The translations under genes and the position numbers were made by a program. From assembly GCF_000175615.1 (NCBI RefSeq), contig NZ_ACVO01000025.1, positions 108,462 through 172,461 on the forward strand: a stretch of 64,000 bases of DNA, given 5' to 3'. The DNA comes from Rothia mucilaginosa ATCC 25296 (GTDB lineage: Bacteria; Actinomycetota; Actinomycetes; Actinomycetales; Micrococcaceae). Below the pieces are notes generated by a model. It saw nothing but the letters and a program-made list of their open reading frames with translations, had not been told where the DNA came from and ran no database searches. This document shows, piece after piece, positions 1-8,454 of this stretch. Within the stretch, counting starts at the first letter, position 1. Each line of letters begins with the position of its first letter.

Positions 1-1429
1 CGGTGTTCTCTGCGGTCTGCTCGCTGAGCTTTACGGAGAAGCTCAGCGGTGCCATGGCGTTGTCGGCACCGCGGTACTGGCCCGCGAAGAGCACCTCGGA
101 ACCTTCAGCGGTGAGCGCGACTGCTGCGTTCTGTGCGGAGAAGACGCCGTCCTTCACGCTCGCGCCGGAGAGGTCCACCTCGGCGATAGCCAGGCCGGTC
201 TTAGAAACGGACTTGCCGTCGCGGGTCAGCGCGTCAACGTCAGCGACCAGGGTGCCCTTGCCGTTGACGACGACCAGGCGCATGTTCTTGATGGTGCTCT
301 TGAGCTGACCGTTGTGGCCGGTGAACTCTGCGGTGCCCGCGAAGTTGATCTGACCGGTCTTGGTCTCGGGGTTGTACACGCCGGATGCCTGAGTGTACTT
401 GAAGCCGCCAGCTGCGGTCTTCTCCATGCCCTCAACGTTCACGGAGCCGTGCGCGAAGCCGGTCAGGTACTTCAGGAAGGACTCGCGGATATCCCAGCTG
501 AGGGTGCCTGACTCGACGACGTTGCCGGTGACCTTTTCTTCACGCTTGGGCTCGGTGGTTGCGGCGGGGGAGGAGGGTGCCGCGGAGGTGGGAGCTGCGC
601 TCGGTGCTGCAGAAGTGGGCTCTGCGGGCTTGGGCTCGGCGGGCTTGGGCGCCTCGCTGGTCGGTGCGGAGGAAGGCTCTGCGGTCGGCGCAGCAGTCGG
701 CTCGGCGCTGGGTTCAGTGCTGGGCTCAGGGCTCGGCGCGGGTGCTTCCTTGGTCACGATGGTTGCGGAGAAGCCGAGTGCATCCAGCTCCTGACCTGCC
801 TTGTAGAAGCCCGCGAAGGCGCCGGTTGCCTCTTCGGAAAGCTTGACGCGGGTGCCGTTTTCCTCGTCAACGCTGGGCAGGGTGATGGTGTTACCCTCAA
901 CCTTCAGGCCGGAGGCGTTGAAAGTGCCGAGGGTCATGTTCTTGGTTTCGACTAGGTCGTTCGGGGTGGTGTTGCCGTTGTAGGGGCGCGACTGAACGTT
1001 GGCGCGCACGGTGCCCACGCCGTCCTTAATGGTGACGGAGAGGTCGGAGATGATGACTTCGAGCAGGCCGTGGTGTGCGGTGTAGTGAATCGAGGAGCCG
1101 GTGAAGGTGACCGAGTATTCGCCGTTGGCTACGGTGCCTTCGGCGGAGGTGAAGTGGTAGGAGCCGTCTTCGTTGGTGGTGACGCCGGTCAGTTCCTGGG
1201 AGCCCTGGGAGAAGGGACCGTTGATGTAGGAGCGGAAGGACTTCTTCAGGCCCCAATTGACGGTGACGTCCTGCAGGCTCTGCTCTGAGGCTGCGGTTAC
1301 CTCACCGGCGCTGACGTGGGAGTTGGTTTCAGCTGCGAAGGCCGCGGGTACGCCAGCGACGCCGCTGAGGCCGATGGTTGCCGAAGCCAAGAACGCCCAA
1401 GTGCGCTTGGTGAGAGAGGGGGTAGACAT
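1..1429 (-). CDS. Secreted HtaA-domain heme-binding protein (partial, 3' end outside window)
   Basis: The frame stays open from an ATG at 1429 to the window edge (at least 475 residues), so the C-terminus, where a membrane anchor would be expected, is missing. Residues 1-33 form a signal peptide (KR, hydrophobic core, AFA-A cleavage site). Two related domains follow, starting near residue 57 (VNWGLKKSFRSYI) and near 308 (LSWDIRESFLKYL). They are separated by a Pro/Ala/Glu/Ser-rich linker at about 223-296. The tryptophan-initiated SF..Y pattern is typical of HtaA domains, which bind hemin at the actinobacterial cell surface. The gene is divergent from heme oxygenase, which supports a role in heme iron acquisition. 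Domain identity is by recognition of the pattern; the heme ligands were not assigned. Confidence 0.82.
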   Translation of the reverse strand, partial: MSTPSLTKRTWAFLASATIGLSGVAGVPAAFAAETNSHVSAGEVTAASEQSLQDVTVNWGLKKSFRSYINGPFSQGSQELTGVTTNEDGSYHFTSAEGTVANGEYSVTFTGSSIHYTAHHGLLEVIISDLSVTIKDGVGTVRANVQSRPYNGNTTPNDLVETKNMTLGTFNASGLKVEGNTITLPSVDEENGTRVKLSEEATGAFAGFYKAGQELDALGFSATIVTKEAPAPSPEPSTEPSAEPTAAPTAEPSSAPTSEAPKPAEPKPAEPTSAAPSAAPTSAAPSSPAATTEPKREEKVTGNVVESGTLSWDIRESFLKYLTGFAHGSVNVEGMEKTAAGGFKYTQASGVYNPETKTGQINFAGTAEFTGHNGQLKSTIKNMRLVVVNGKGTLVADVDALTRDGKSVSKTGLAIAEVDLSGASVKDGVFSAQNAAVALTAEGSEVLFAGQYRGADNAMAPLSFSVKLSEQTAENT

Positions 1430-1526
1430 TCGGTGTCTCCTTGAATTTTGTGATTGTGGTGTTCGTATCAAGTCTAGCCCTATTAGCCTATGTTTGTGTA
1501 ACTTAATGCCTAGGGTGACTTGTTCA

Positions 1527-1540
1527 TAAGGTTTACCTTA
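1527..1540. promoter_or_regulatory. 6-bp inverted repeat (TAAGGT-TT-ACCTTA), possible iron-regulator site
   Basis: A perfect 6-bp inverted repeat with a 2-bp spacer lies between the divergent htaA-like and hmuO genes. The right half plus spacer (TTTACCTTA) resembles half of a DtxR/IdeR box, but the left half does not fit the 19-bp consensus spacing. The symmetry is seen; the DtxR assignment is an inference from the iron-related neighbours. Confidence 0.4.
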
Positions 1541-1581
1541 GCAAATTTTTTATGAGAACTATTGCCAAAACTGGTTTTTGG

Positions 1582-1621
1582 TGACAATATGTCATTAACA
1601 GGTTTTGGTGACATTGTGTCA
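1582..1621. promoter_or_regulatory. Two tandem TGACA-N3-TGTCA palindromes upstream of hmuO
   Basis: TGACA-ATA-TGTCA at 1582-1594 and TGACA-TTG-TGTCA at 1609-1621 are 27 bp apart, centre to centre. Each is preceded by the same GGTTTT(T)GG stretch, so the whole unit is a direct repeat. The second palindrome ends 45 bp before the hmuO start, a position suited to a repressor or activator. The cognate regulator is unknown. Confidence 0.6.
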
Positions 1622-1666
1622 CTAAAACATTTATTGTTCACCCACAAGCCACTTTAGGAACTCACC

Positions 1667-2329
1667 ATGACTATTACCGCCCCCGAAACCACCCAGGAAC
1701 GCTTCTCCGCACGCCTGAAGGAAAGCACCAAGCACGTCCACGACAACGCCGAACACTCCACCTTCATGGAAGACCTCATGGGCGGCTCCCTCAACACCGA
1801 GGCATACCTGCGCCTCATCAACCAGTACGTGCACATCTACGAAGCACTCGAGGCAGTCTCCGAACACTACCGCGCAGAACCCAGCCTCATCACCGAACCC
1901 TTCACCCACCCCGGCCTCGACCGTGCAGAATACATCCGCGCAGACATCCGCGCACTCGGCCAGGACGGCGACATCGACGCGCCCCTGCCCGCAACCGCAG
2001 AATACGTAGAGCGTATCCGCGCCACCATCAACTCCCCCGAACGCTACCTCGCACACCACTACCTGCGCTACCTCGGCGACCTCTCCGGCGGCCAGGCAGT
2101 CGCAGCGCTGGTCACCCGCCACTACGGCATCCCCGCCGAAGCGCTGAGTATGTACCGCTTCACCGAACTGCCCAAGCCCAAGGTCTTCAAGGACGGCTAC
2201 CGCGAACTGCTCGACAACGCACCCCTGAGCGACGAACAGCGCGAAGCCCTCATCGAAGAATGCATCGAAGGTTTCCGCATCAACGCCTCCCTGTTCGCAC
2301 AGCTGGGCCGCAAGGTTGCCGAGGCATAA
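1667..2329 (+). CDS. hmuO: Heme oxygenase (biliverdin-producing), HmuO family
   Basis: A 220-residue cytosolic enzyme that opens heme with oxygen and electrons to release iron, CO and biliverdin. The N-terminal helix carries the proximal-ligand motif STKHVHDNAEHSTFM with His25 in the position of the corynebacterial HmuO heme ligand. The distal helix holds YLGDLSGGQ (about 134-142), the flexible glycine motif that contacts heme. Length matches the family (about 215-220). The start ATG follows a weak AGGAA-type ribosome site. It sits alone on the plus strand, divergent from the heme-binding HtaA-type gene, behind paired palindromes that probably control it, and ends at a bidirectional terminator shared with purL. 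Confidence 0.95.
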   Translation: MTITAPETTQERFSARLKESTKHVHDNAEHSTFMEDLMGGSLNTEAYLRLINQYVHIYEALEAVSEHYRAEPSLITEPFTHPGLDRAEYIRADIRALGQDGDIDAPLPATAEYVERIRATINSPERYLAHHYLRYLGDLSGGQAVAALVTRHYGIPAEALSMYRFTELPKPKVFKDGYRELLDNAPLSDEQREALIEECIEGFRINASLFAQLGRKVAEA

Positions 2330-2390
2330 ACACCGAACGCCTCAACGCACAACCTCTCACCGCTCAATGCACAAGCCTGCGGGCATAACA

Positions 2391-2425
2391 AAAGGGGCGG
2401 ATGCTTTCACAAGCATCCGCCCCTT
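2391..2425. terminator. Bidirectional terminator between hmuO and purL
   Basis: A nearly perfect 15-bp stem (arms from 2391 and to 2425, GGGGCGGATGC core) with a TCAC loop lies flanked by A and T residues on both sides, between convergent hmuO and purL. Confidence 0.9.
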
Positions 2426-2453
2426 TCGGCGTTAGTCTCAAACTAGTCGAAGA

Positions 2454-4772
2454 CTAGCCCTTCGCAACCTCACCGAAGTAAGAAGCGAGAGTACCCTCGT
2501 GAGCTGCACGCAACTCATCCAGGTCAATGGAAACCTCATCCTGGAAGTCCAGAGCGTTCGACGCAGCATCCACCACACCAATACGTGCGAAGGGGAACTG
2601 GCGAGCGGTGCACATATCCTTGAAGCGCACCTCCTCAGAACGCGGAACCGATACCACAACGCGGCCCAGGGACTCCGCGAACAGCAGAGTGAACAGGTCC
2701 ACGCCGTCACGCTCAGCAACCTCACCCAGACCAATGCGGGCACCGGTGTTGAAACGCAGGCAAGCCTCCGACAGAGCCGCAGCCAGACCACCAGCAGACA
2801 CGTCGTGCGCGGCATCAATCATGCCGTCACGAGACATGTTCACCAGCATGTCACCCAGCTGACGCTCCAGAGCCAGATCAACCTTCGGCGGCTGACCGCC
2901 CAGGTGACCCTTGAAACGAGCCCACTCGGAGCCGTCCAACTCATCGCGAGTGGTACCCAGCAGGTAGATAGCCTGACCGTCATGCTCAGGAGCCCAACCC
3001 GAAGGGGTGCGGCGGGTGACGTCATCCATCACGCCCATCATCGCCACCACGGGGGTCGGGTTAATAGCCTTACCACCGGTCTGGTTGTACAGGGACACGT
3101 TACCGCCGGTCACCGGAACACCCAGCTCCATGCAACCATCAGCCAGGCCGCGAACAGCCTCAGCGAACTGCCACATGACGTCCGGATCCTCGGGAGAACC
3201 GAAGTTCAGGCAGTCAGACACAGCCACGGGGCGTGCACCAACGGTCGCAACGTTACGGTACGCCTCAGCCAAGGACGCGCGAGCACCCTCGTACGGATCC
3301 AGGTAGGTGAAACGCGGGGAGGCGTCGGTCGCCAGAGCAACACCGAGGTTGGTGTTCTCGTCCACGCGCACCACGCCGCCGTCGTCCGGCATGGACAGGG
3401 CGGTGTTGCCCTGAACGTAGCGGTCGTACTGGTTAGTGATCCAGGACTTGGAGCACATGTTCGGGGATGCCATGAACGCCTTGATTGCCTCGCCCAGCTC
3501 CTTACCGCGCGGGCGGGAATCGTCGGCAGCCGAACCGGTGAAGTGGTTAGCCTGGACGTCATCCTGCCACTCGGGGCGTGCGTAAGGACGCTCGTAGGTC
3601 GGGCCGTCGTGCGCAACGGTGCGAGGGTCAACATCCACGATGACCTCGCCGTCCCACTCGATGACCAGGCGGCCAGAGTTGGTGACCTCACCGAGGAAGG
3701 AGTACTCCACGCCCCACTTGTTCATGATCGCTTCGAAGCGCTCCACGTTCTCGGGGGAGACAACAGCCATCATGCGTTCCTGAGACTCAGACATCAGAAT
3801 CTCGCCCGGGGTCAGGGTGGGGTCACGCAGCAGAACCTTGGTCAGGTCGACGTGCATGCCGCCCTCACCGTTAGAAGCCAGCTCGCTGGTTGCGCAGGAA
3901 ATACCCGCAGCACCCAGGTCCTGAATGCCCTCAACCACGGAGCCCTTGAACAGCTCCAGGCAGCACTCAATCAGAACCTTCTCAGCGAAGGGGTCGCCCA
4001 CCTGAACGGCAGGACGCTTCGAGGGCTTGGTGTCATCGAAAGACTCGGACGCCAGCACCGACGCACCGCCGATACCGTCGCCACCGGTGCGTGCACCGAA
4101 CAGAACAACCTTGTTGCCCACGCCCGATGCGTTCGCCAGGCGGATGTCCTCGTGGCGCATAATGCCCACAGCCAGTGCGTTGACCAGCGGGTTTGCCTGG
4201 TAGCAGGAATCGAACTCAACCTCGCCGCCGATGTTCGGCAGGCCCAGGGAGTTACCGTAACCACCAATACCGGCAACCACGCCGCCAATAACGCGGGCGG
4301 TGTCCGGGTGATCAATCGCGCCGAAACGCAGCGGATCCATCACAGCAATCGGGCGTGCACCCATGGAAATAATGTCACGCACAATACCGCCCACACCGGT
4401 CGCAGCACCCTGGTAGGGCTCCACGTACGAGGGGTGGTTGTGGGACTCAATCTTGAAGGTAACAGCCCAGCCGTCACCAATATCGGTCACACCGGCGTTC
4501 TCACCGATACCGACCATCAGGTCCTTCTTCATCTCATCGGTGACCTTCGCACCGAACTGCTTCAGATGAACCTTAGAAGACTTGTAGGAGCAGTGCTCGG
4601 ACCACATGACCGAGTACATTGCCAGCTCAGCCGCGGTAGGACGGCGACCAAGAATCTCCTTAATGTCCTCGAACTCGTTCTCCTTCAGACCCAGTTCAGC
4701 CCAGGGGAGTTCGGTGTCCGGGGTTGCCGCCGCGTGCTCGACGGTGTCGAGGTTAAACTGCTTTTCGCTCAT
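2454..4772 (-). CDS. purL: Phosphoribosylformylglycinamidine synthase, small PurL subunit
   Basis: Catalyses the ATP-dependent conversion of formylglycinamide ribotide to the amidine in de novo purine synthesis, using ammonia supplied by PurQ and the scaffold PurS. At 772 residues it is the small, stand-alone type, not the 1300-residue fused enterobacterial type. Recognisable features are the N-terminal [14 protein letters not shown] segment, the [30 protein letters not shown]-binding region, and the second half beginning near [13 protein letters not shown]. It is the last gene of purS-purQ-purL, starts 25 bp after purQ, and ends at the terminator shared with hmuO. Confidence 0.97.
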   Translation of the reverse strand: MSEKQFNLDTVEHAAATPDTELPWAELGLKENEFEDIKEILGRRPTAAELAMYSVMWSEHCSYKSSKVHLKQFGAKVTDEMKKDLMVGIGENAGVTDIGDGWAVTFKIESHNHPSYVEPYQGAATGVGGIVRDIISMGARPIAVMDPLRFGAIDHPDTARVIGGVVAGIGGYGNSLGLPNIGGEVEFDSCYQANPLVNALAVGIMRHEDIRLANASGVGNKVVLFGARTGGDGIGGASVLASESFDDTKPSKRPAVQVGDPFAEKVLIECCLELFKGSVVEGIQDLGAAGISCATSELASNGEGGMHVDLTKVLLRDPTLTPGEILMSESQERMMAVVSPENVERFEAIMNKWGVEYSFLGEVTNSGRLVIEWDGEVIVDVDPRTVAHDGPTYERPYARPEWQDDVQANHFTGSAADDSRPRGKELGEAIKAFMASPNMCSKSWITNQYDRYVQGNTALSMPDDGGVVRVDENTNLGVALATDASPRFTYLDPYEGARASLAEAYRNVATVGARPVAVSDCLNFGSPEDPDVMWQFAEAVRGLADGCMELGVPVTGGNVSLYNQTGGKAINPTPVVAMMGVMDDVTRRTPSGWAPEHDGQAIYLLGTTRDELDGSEWARFKGHLGGQPPKVDLALERQLGDMLVNMSRDGMIDAAHDVSAGGLAAALSEACLRFNTGARIGLGEVAERDGVDLFTLLFAESLGRVVVSVPRSEEVRFKDMCTARQFPFARIGVVDAASNALDFQDEVSIDLDELRAAHEGTLASYFGEVAKG

Positions 4773-4797
4773 AACTTCTTAGAATCCTTGTCGTGCG

Positions 4798-5610
4798 TTA
4801 GCGGGCGTTAATCAGGTTGGCAAGAACGGAGGTGAACACGCCGAGACCATCGGCGCCACCGCGCAGAGAAACCTCACCAAAACCGGAAGAGGAAGGACCG
4901 AAGCCGGGCTCCACAGCGTGCTCCGGGTGCGGCATCAGACCGACCACGTTACCGCGCTCATTGCTGATACCAGCAATGTCATTACGGGAACCGTTCGGGT
5001 TGAAACCAACGTAGCGGAACACCACGCGACCCTCAGCCTCCAGCGCCTCCAGAGTCTTCGGGTCAGCAACGTACTGACCGTCCTGGTTCTTCAGAGGGAC
5101 AACAATCTCCTGGCCTGCAGCGTAATCGCTCGTCCAGGAGGTGGAGTTATTCTCAATGCGCAGAACCTGGTCACGGCAAATGAACTTGCGGTGATCGTTC
5201 TTAATCATCGAACCGGGCAGCAGGTGAGACTCAGTCAGAATCTGGAAACCATTGCAAATACCCAGAACAGGCAGGGGAGCGGAACCGGAGGTACCAGCAG
5301 CGTTAGCGGCATCAATCACCGAACGCATCACGGGAGCCTTCGCAGCAATAGCGCCAGCACGCAGGTAGTCACCGTAGGAGAAACCGCCAGGAATAATGAC
5401 GGCATCAACGTTCTTCAAATCAGCGTCGTCGTGCCACAGCTCAACGACGGTACCGCCAGCCAGACGGACAGCACGCGCAGCGTCACGGTCATCCAGGGTG
5501 CCGGGGAAAGTCACCACGCCAACGCGTGCGTCAGCGAAAGCGGGGTTCGGGGAGTAGCTAGAGAAGTCGCCAACCAGGGGGACTTCAGTGGGTGCGAGGG
5601 ACTCTGCCAT
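4798..5610 (-). CDS. purQ: Phosphoribosylformylglycinamidine synthase, glutaminase subunit PurQ
   Basis: A class I glutamine amidotransferase that feeds ammonia to PurL. The nucleophile is Cys119 in LGICNGFQ, and the catalytic His/Glu lie in MPHPEHA near the C-terminus. The ATG at 5610 is preceded by a strong GGAGG ribosome site. This gives 270 residues, longer than the usual 225-235: about 28 residues precede the conserved VGVVTFPG strand, and a Ser/Gly-rich loop ([20 protein letters not shown]) precedes the last helix. The purS stop lies 5 bp upstream, so the two are probably translationally coupled. Confidence 0.96.
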   Translation of the reverse strand: MAESLAPTEVPLVGDFSSYSPNPAFADARVGVVTFPGTLDDRDAARAVRLAGGTVVELWHDDADLKNVDAVIIPGGFSYGDYLRAGAIAAKAPVMRSVIDAANAAGTSGSAPLPVLGICNGFQILTESHLLPGSMIKNDHRKFICRDQVLRIENNSTSWTSDYAAGQEIVVPLKNQDGQYVADPKTLEALEAEGRVVFRYVGFNPNGSRNDIAGISNERGNVVGLMPHPEHAVEPGFGPSSSGFGEVSLRGGADGLGVFTSVLANLINAR

Positions 5611-5615
5611 AGGTA

Positions 5616-5867
5616 TTAGTCCTCCAGAACCGAAACGTTCACAACGTCTTCGATGACGGGGTTCGAGAGCAACTCTTCAGCAGCCTTGCGGGCAGCCGCG
5701 AGGTGCTCCTCGGTTGCCTCACCCTCGACGGTCAGCTCGAAGCGCTTACCCTGGCGAACATCAACGAAGGAATCAACGCCGATACGGGGCAGCTCGTGAG
5801 AAATAGCCTTACCCTGCGGGTCAAGAATTTCGGGCTTGAGCATAACATCAACAACAATACGGGCCAT
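5616..5867 (-). CDS. purS: Phosphoribosylformylglycinamidine synthase subunit PurS
   Basis: An 83-residue scaffold protein that bridges PurQ and PurL in the FGAM synthase complex. I place the start at the ATG at 5867 ([19 protein letters not shown]), because AAGGAGTG lies just upstream and because PurS proteins begin with this beta strand. A longer open frame to 5957 reads through promoter-like sequence and is unlikely. The core [27 protein letters not shown] is typical of the family. It is the first gene of purSQL. Confidence 0.95.
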   Translation of the reverse strand: MARIVVDVMLKPEILDPQGKAISHELPRIGVDSFVDVRQGKRFELTVEGEATEEHLAAARKAAEELLSNPVIEDVVNVSVLED

Positions 5868-5913
5868 GTGTGGGCACTCCTTGGGTGCGTGGGTTCTGTA
5901 TGAGCCGTATCTC

Positions 5914-5919
5914 ATTCTA
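5914..5919 (-). promoter_or_regulatory. Candidate -10 box (TAGAAT) of purSQL
   Basis: On the minus strand TAGAAT lies 46 bp upstream of the purS start. I could not assign a convincing -35 element or purine operator. Confidence 0.45.
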
Positions 5920-6070
5920 CCCCAGTACAGCGGAAAGTGAGATGACGAGACCACCAATTACCAAATAGAGAGCCCCAAGTCACCCTTTTCTCGCGCACTG
6001 GGCACCAAACCCACAGGCCACAGCGCCAAAAACGCAACCAGCCCGCGCCACCAACCAGCTACTCACCGCC

Positions 6071-6118
6071 CAGCCTACTCACTACTCAGCCTACTCACTA
6101 CTCAGCCTACTCACTGCT
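6071..6118. repeat. Three tandem copies of a 16-bp repeat
   Basis: CAGCCTACTCACTACT occurs twice exactly (6071-6086, 6087-6102) and once with one change (6103-6118). The array covers the stop codon and last codons of the minus-strand gene that ends at 6107. Copy-number change would move the stop and alter the C-terminal residues. Confidence 0.9.
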
Positions 6119-7060
6119 CAGTGGCGGCAGGTAGCGCTCGCACACCTGCAGCAGGCGCTCACGCAGCTCAATCGAACGCTCCGACAGCTCACGCTGAATC
6201 CGCACGTACTCGGCCTTACCCTCGGTCGTCTCCACCGGAATCGGCTCGTATCCCCAGCTGCGAATATCGTAGGGGGCGGCGCGCATATCCAGTTCGCGCG
6301 CATCCCACGCCAGGTCGAAACAATCCATGACCAGGGCCGAATCAACCAGCGGCAGCAGCTTATACGCCCACTTGTACACGTCCATATTCGCGTGCAGGCA
6401 GGCGGGCTGCTCCAGAAAACGCTGGGATTCGCGGGTCGGCTGCAGCTCGTTCATCGGTGCCGCCTGCGGCATGAAGAAACGGAACGCATCAAAATGCGAG
6501 CAGCGGATGCGGTGCTCCTCCACCACACGGTCCGTACCCTCCGCACCCAGGCGCAGTTCCAGGTAGTCGTGGCGGATATTGTTCTCCACCGACTTGTACG
6601 CCATCGCCCACTCGTGCATGCCGAAGCAACCGAACTGCCCCTTCTTCGCGGCGGTGTTGCGCAGGATTTCGTGGGTGAAGGCGAGGGCGGTAGCACGGCG
6701 CTCCACAAAACCGGTGACGTCCACCGTGACGGCGGAGGCGGCATCCGCCTGGGCGCGCGCCACCTCGGGGGTGCAGCCAGCGTCAAGGAGCTCCTGCTCG
6801 GTTGCAGACCGGTAGAAACGCCAGGAGGCGCGCTCGGGCGCATCCAGCAGAATGATGCCGGCGCCGGGGTGCCAGCGCTTGAACTGGCCGGGTTTGAGCG
6901 TGTAGTAGGTGAAGAGGAAGTCTTCCACGGGGTGCACTTCGTGGCGGGCGCGACGCTGCGCAAACGGGTCGGCGTAGCGGCCGGCACGCGCCTCATGCGC
7001 CGCCTCTACGGCACGCCATTGACGGGCATCCATCACCTGGGAAAAAACAACACTACTCAT
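6107..7060 (-). CDS. Conserved actinobacterial protein (often named 3-methyladenine DNA glycosylase)
   Basis: A 317-residue soluble protein beginning MSSVVFSQVMDARQW. Conserved-looking blocks are HPVEDFLFTYYTLKPGQFKRWHPG (about 42-65), a cysteine-containing GQFGCFGMHEWAMAY near the middle, and IRCSHFDAFRFF. Similar actinobacterial proteins carry the label 3-methyladenine DNA glycosylase in annotations. I see no helix-hairpin-helix or other glycosylase signature, so I treat the enzymatic name as doubtful. The C-terminal codons overlap a tandem repeat. No operon partner: the PIN toxin gene upstream ends 52 bp before its start. Confidence 0.6.
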   Translation of the reverse strand: MSSVVFSQVMDARQWRAVEAAHEARAGRYADPFAQRRARHEVHPVEDFLFTYYTLKPGQFKRWHPGAGIILLDAPERASWRFYRSATEQELLDAGCTPEVARAQADAASAVTVDVTGFVERRATALAFTHEILRNTAAKKGQFGCFGMHEWAMAYKSVENNIRHDYLELRLGAEGTDRVVEEHRIRCSHFDAFRFFMPQAAPMNELQPTRESQRFLEQPACLHANMDVYKWAYKLLPLVDSALVMDCFDLAWDARELDMRAAPYDIRSWGYEPIPVETTEGKAEYVRIQRELSERSIELRERLLQVCERYLPPLSSE

Positions 7061-7112
7061 GCTTCTAGCCTAAACGATGCCGCGACAAGGTAGGGGACGT
7101 AGCAATGTCTAT

Positions 7113-7757
7113 CTATTTATTAGAAGACCGGGCTTTAAACTCACGTTCAAAATCGACAAACTGTGGGCTATTAATCACCACTGTCCGAAGATATCGGGCA
7201 AATTGACCCGCCCCTGCTCGTTCAAGTGCGCGAGGAATATCAATCTCCGTGAACCCCTTAGAGCGAGCGTAGGATTCCTGGAAAAGATAGACCTCCGCAA
7301 ATAAGGAGGGATGAGCGTATTCGGTGAGCTGCATCAGAAAATCATCCGCGCTGAGCGTCTCATAATTTTGAATATTCTGAGCTTCTTCCGTGGAAGCATA
7401 ATCGAGCAGTTTGCGGTCATCAGTGACTAATGCGTGCATGGCGCCATGTTGGGCAGCGGCATGTACGTGAAGATCATCCGTATCGGGGAAGGAAACAGGA
7501 GCTTCGACAGGAAACCCGGAGATGCACGAGATGCAGGACCTGATGATTTGTTGCTTCCAGTTTTCAAGGACAACATCGCTTATCGATGGATTGGCTCGAC
7601 GAACATGGTAGCCGAACTCATCCATAATTCCACTGGAGACGTGAGGCGTAAAGAACTCGTATTCACTCTTCACCGCCAACAATAAAATCCAATCCCGAAG
7701 AGTTTTGGACATCAGAATATTTGTATCCAGCAGAACAGAATATTTGGAGGCTACCAT
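7113..7757 (-). CDS. PIN-domain ribonuclease toxin (VapC50-like)
   Basis: A 214-residue PIN protein expected to cleave RNA and to be held inactive by the upstream partner. Acidic metal-binding residues are visible in order: Asp11 (LLDTNIL), Glu47 (MDEFGYH), Asp94/Asp95 (PDTDDLHVHAAA) and Asp113/Asp114 (VTDDRKLL). It is longer than a classical VapC (about 130 residues). The extra C-terminal 70 residues resemble the PIN_3 group that pairs with excisionase-like antitoxins, as for Rv3749c/Rv3750c of M. tuberculosis (remembered, not searched). Its ATG overlaps the antitoxin stop by 7 bp (ATGGTAG), which implies coupled translation. Confidence 0.8.
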   Translation of the reverse strand: MVASKYSVLLDTNILMSKTLRDWILLLAVKSEYEFFTPHVSSGIMDEFGYHVRRANPSISDVVLENWKQQIIRSCISCISGFPVEAPVSFPDTDDLHVHAAAQHGAMHALVTDDRKLLDYASTEEAQNIQNYETLSADDFLMQLTEYAHPSLFAEVYLFQESYARSKGFTEIDIPRALERAGAGQFARYLRTVVINSPQFVDFEREFKARSSNK

Positions 7758-8221
7758 GCGGGCCCTCCGAGGGCATCAACAAGACCGCGTTCATCCTCGA
7801 GTTCCCAGAGCTCTTTGAGAGCTTGCTCCTTCTGAGCAACGGTCTTCTTGAGAAGTCCCTTACGGAAAGCATCAGCATCCTCGGTGCGGATACGGAAGTG
7901 GCTACCCACCTTATGCGCCGGGAGGTCACCAGAGCGAATAGCCTTCATGAGTGTCGGGCGTGAAATACCGATACGCTGCGCCGCAACGGTCGTCGTCAAA
8001 TCTTGGGGGACAGGCTGAACATCAATACTCTGCCCGTTAGCCAAGGCATGCAGGACGTGCTGAATGACCTGGTTGAGGGCATCGCCAAGCTGCTGGCTTT
8101 CTCGACCCGAAACGGTCAGCTCAATGGTGGTTTCTTCAGAATTCTTGAGAATCTCCCGCGCCTCTGCGCGAGCCTGACTGAGGGTATCTTCCTCCAGGGG
8201 GTTGGTTAGGGTGGTGGTCAT
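7751..8221 (-). CDS. Excisionase-type HTH antitoxin of the PIN toxin
   Basis: I place the start at the ATG at 8221 (MTTTLTNPLEEDTL), because AAGGAGAAG lies 6 bp upstream. The frame extends to 8308, but that start has no ribosome site. The 156-residue product has an N-terminal helical part that may dimerise and a MerR/excisionase-like winged helix (LTTTVAAQRIGISRPTLMKAI, then LPAHKVGSHFRI). A basic, acidic-tailed C-terminus probably wraps the PIN toxin. It would bind its own promoter through the HTH; a perfect 11-bp inverted repeat lies upstream. Confidence 0.78.
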   Translation of the reverse strand: MTTTLTNPLEEDTLSQARAEAREILKNSEETTIELTVSGRESQQLGDALNQVIQHVLHALANGQSIDVQPVPQDLTTTVAAQRIGISRPTLMKAIRSGDLPAHKVGSHFRIRTEDADAFRKGLLKKTVAQKEQALKELWELEDERGLVDALGGPAW

Positions 8222-8335
8222 TATCTTCTCCTTGGTGCTGTTGCCGGCAGAGTCAACGTCCGAAGATGCCACGTCGGTGGGGTGCATATCATTCGGTTGG
8301 AGGCTCATTGTGGTTGATACAACCCTACCCCTATC

Positions 8336-8367
8336 TGAAATAACTGTAAAGCGTTTCAGTTATTTCA
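8336..8367. promoter_or_regulatory. Perfect 11-bp inverted repeat upstream of the toxin-antitoxin operon
   Basis: TGAAATAACTG (8336-8346) and its exact reverse complement CAGTTATTTCA (8357-8367) flank a 10-bp spacer. The repeat is 115 bp upstream of the antitoxin start and just beyond the lysC terminator. It is AT-rich compared with its surroundings. It probably holds the operator bound by the HTH antitoxin. Confidence 0.6.
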
Positions 8368-8384
8368 CCTATACACAGACAAAA

Positions 8385-8424
8385 GGGAGGGGCGGCGCCG
8401 GATCAAACCAGCACCGCCCCTCCC
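8385..8424 (-). terminator. lysC terminator
   Basis: Arms GGGAGGGGCGG (8385-8395) and CCGCCCCTCCC (8414-8424) pair perfectly, 30 bp after the lysC stop. A TTTT run follows on the minus strand. Confidence 0.85.
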
Positions 8425-8454
8425 GAAGCGTACAGCTCACAAACGAGCTAAACC

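Noticed and set aside
2499..4811. Long open frame antisense to purL (770 codons)
   Set aside because: It mirrors the codon structure of purL in the opposite frame, a usual effect of high-GC DNA. Its product is rich in Arg/His/Val/Gln repeats without any domain pattern.
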